A DNA stretch of 64,000 nucleotides, taken from Dyadobacter sp. CY261 (GTDB lineage Bacteria > Bacteroidota > Bacteroidia > Cytophagales > Spirosomataceae). Shown here piece by piece: positions 63,986-64,000 of this stretch. Location of the stretch: assembly GCF_021440085.1 (NCBI RefSeq), contig NZ_JAKCPW010000001.1, positions 248,001 through 312,000 on the forward strand. The letters are read 5' to 3'. The notes beneath the pieces are model-generated. The model ran no database searches and had not been told where the DNA came from. It was given only the letters and a program-made list of their open reading frames with translations. The position numbers and the translations under genes are program-made. Each line of letters opens with the position of its first letter. Position 1 is the first letter of the stretch.

Positions 63986-64000
63986 TTGCGAATGAGTGAA

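Overview
The window looks like chromosomal DNA of a Bacteroidota bacterium, most likely Cytophagales close to Dyadobacter (the genus is an inference from gene content). Supporting signs are two SusC/SusD outer-membrane pairs, one with an ECF sigma/FecR regulatory pair; a secreted M43 protease with a type IX secretion C-terminal sorting domain; many secreted or Tat-exported sugar-handling enzymes; few strong Shine-Dalgarno sites; and Bacteroidota-type -7 boxes (TAnnTTTG).

Layout. 1-5.1 kb: start of a secreted protein, an OmpR/HisKA two-component pair, a UspA-like/bestrophin pair and an unknown secreted protein. 5.2-11.5 kb: a large DUF6807 + PVC-type dehydrogenase + cytochrome c fusion, a decayed hicAB toxin-antitoxin locus, and small enzymes (GNAT, YdeI-like, VOC). 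11.8-21.0 kb: sigma factor, FecR, SusC with STN domain, SusD, a tandem thioredoxin-fold lipid/periplasmic protein and a Tat-exported TIM-barrel isomerase. 21.0-22.4 kb: an IS200-like REP-associated transposase (RAYT) inside a field of palindromic repeats. 22.5-24.9 kb: BlaI/M56 regulatory pair whose M56 protein carries a long charged coiled coil. 25-36.9 kb: GH5, TIM-barrel isomerase, DUF1080, Gfo/Idh/MocA, CE1 esterase and SDR, mixed with a PAS histidine kinase, VOC, GNAT, phosphotransferase and DinB-fold proteins. 36.9-42.6 kb: a long leader and a second SusC/SusD pair. 42.8-50.2 kb: PepSY-like protein, cytochrome c-sugar dehydrogenase, an unknown three-gene cassette, two hydrolases, a lipoprotein and an aldo/keto reductase. 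50.2-54.3 kb: quinoprotein dehydrogenase and sialate O-acetylesterase. 54.5-59.1 kb: three GT2 glycosyltransferases and an MsbA-like ABC exporter. 59.4-64 kb: a DisA-fold (DACNV-type) protein, DNA polymerase IV and the M43 protease.

How the genes may work together: the SusC/D pairs would import glycans or glycosides; exported GH5, CE1, SASA and DUF1080 proteins would trim them; the Gfo/Idh/MocA, isomerase and SDR proteins fit oxidative (3-keto-sugar type) catabolism; and the heme/PQQ proteins would oxidise sugars in the periplasm. The GT/ABC block is a cell-surface glycan module. The most unusual items are the RAYT-REP locus, the hicAB remnant, the DisA-like protein, the three-domain redox fusion and the uncharacterised three-gene cassette at 45.1-47.1 kb.
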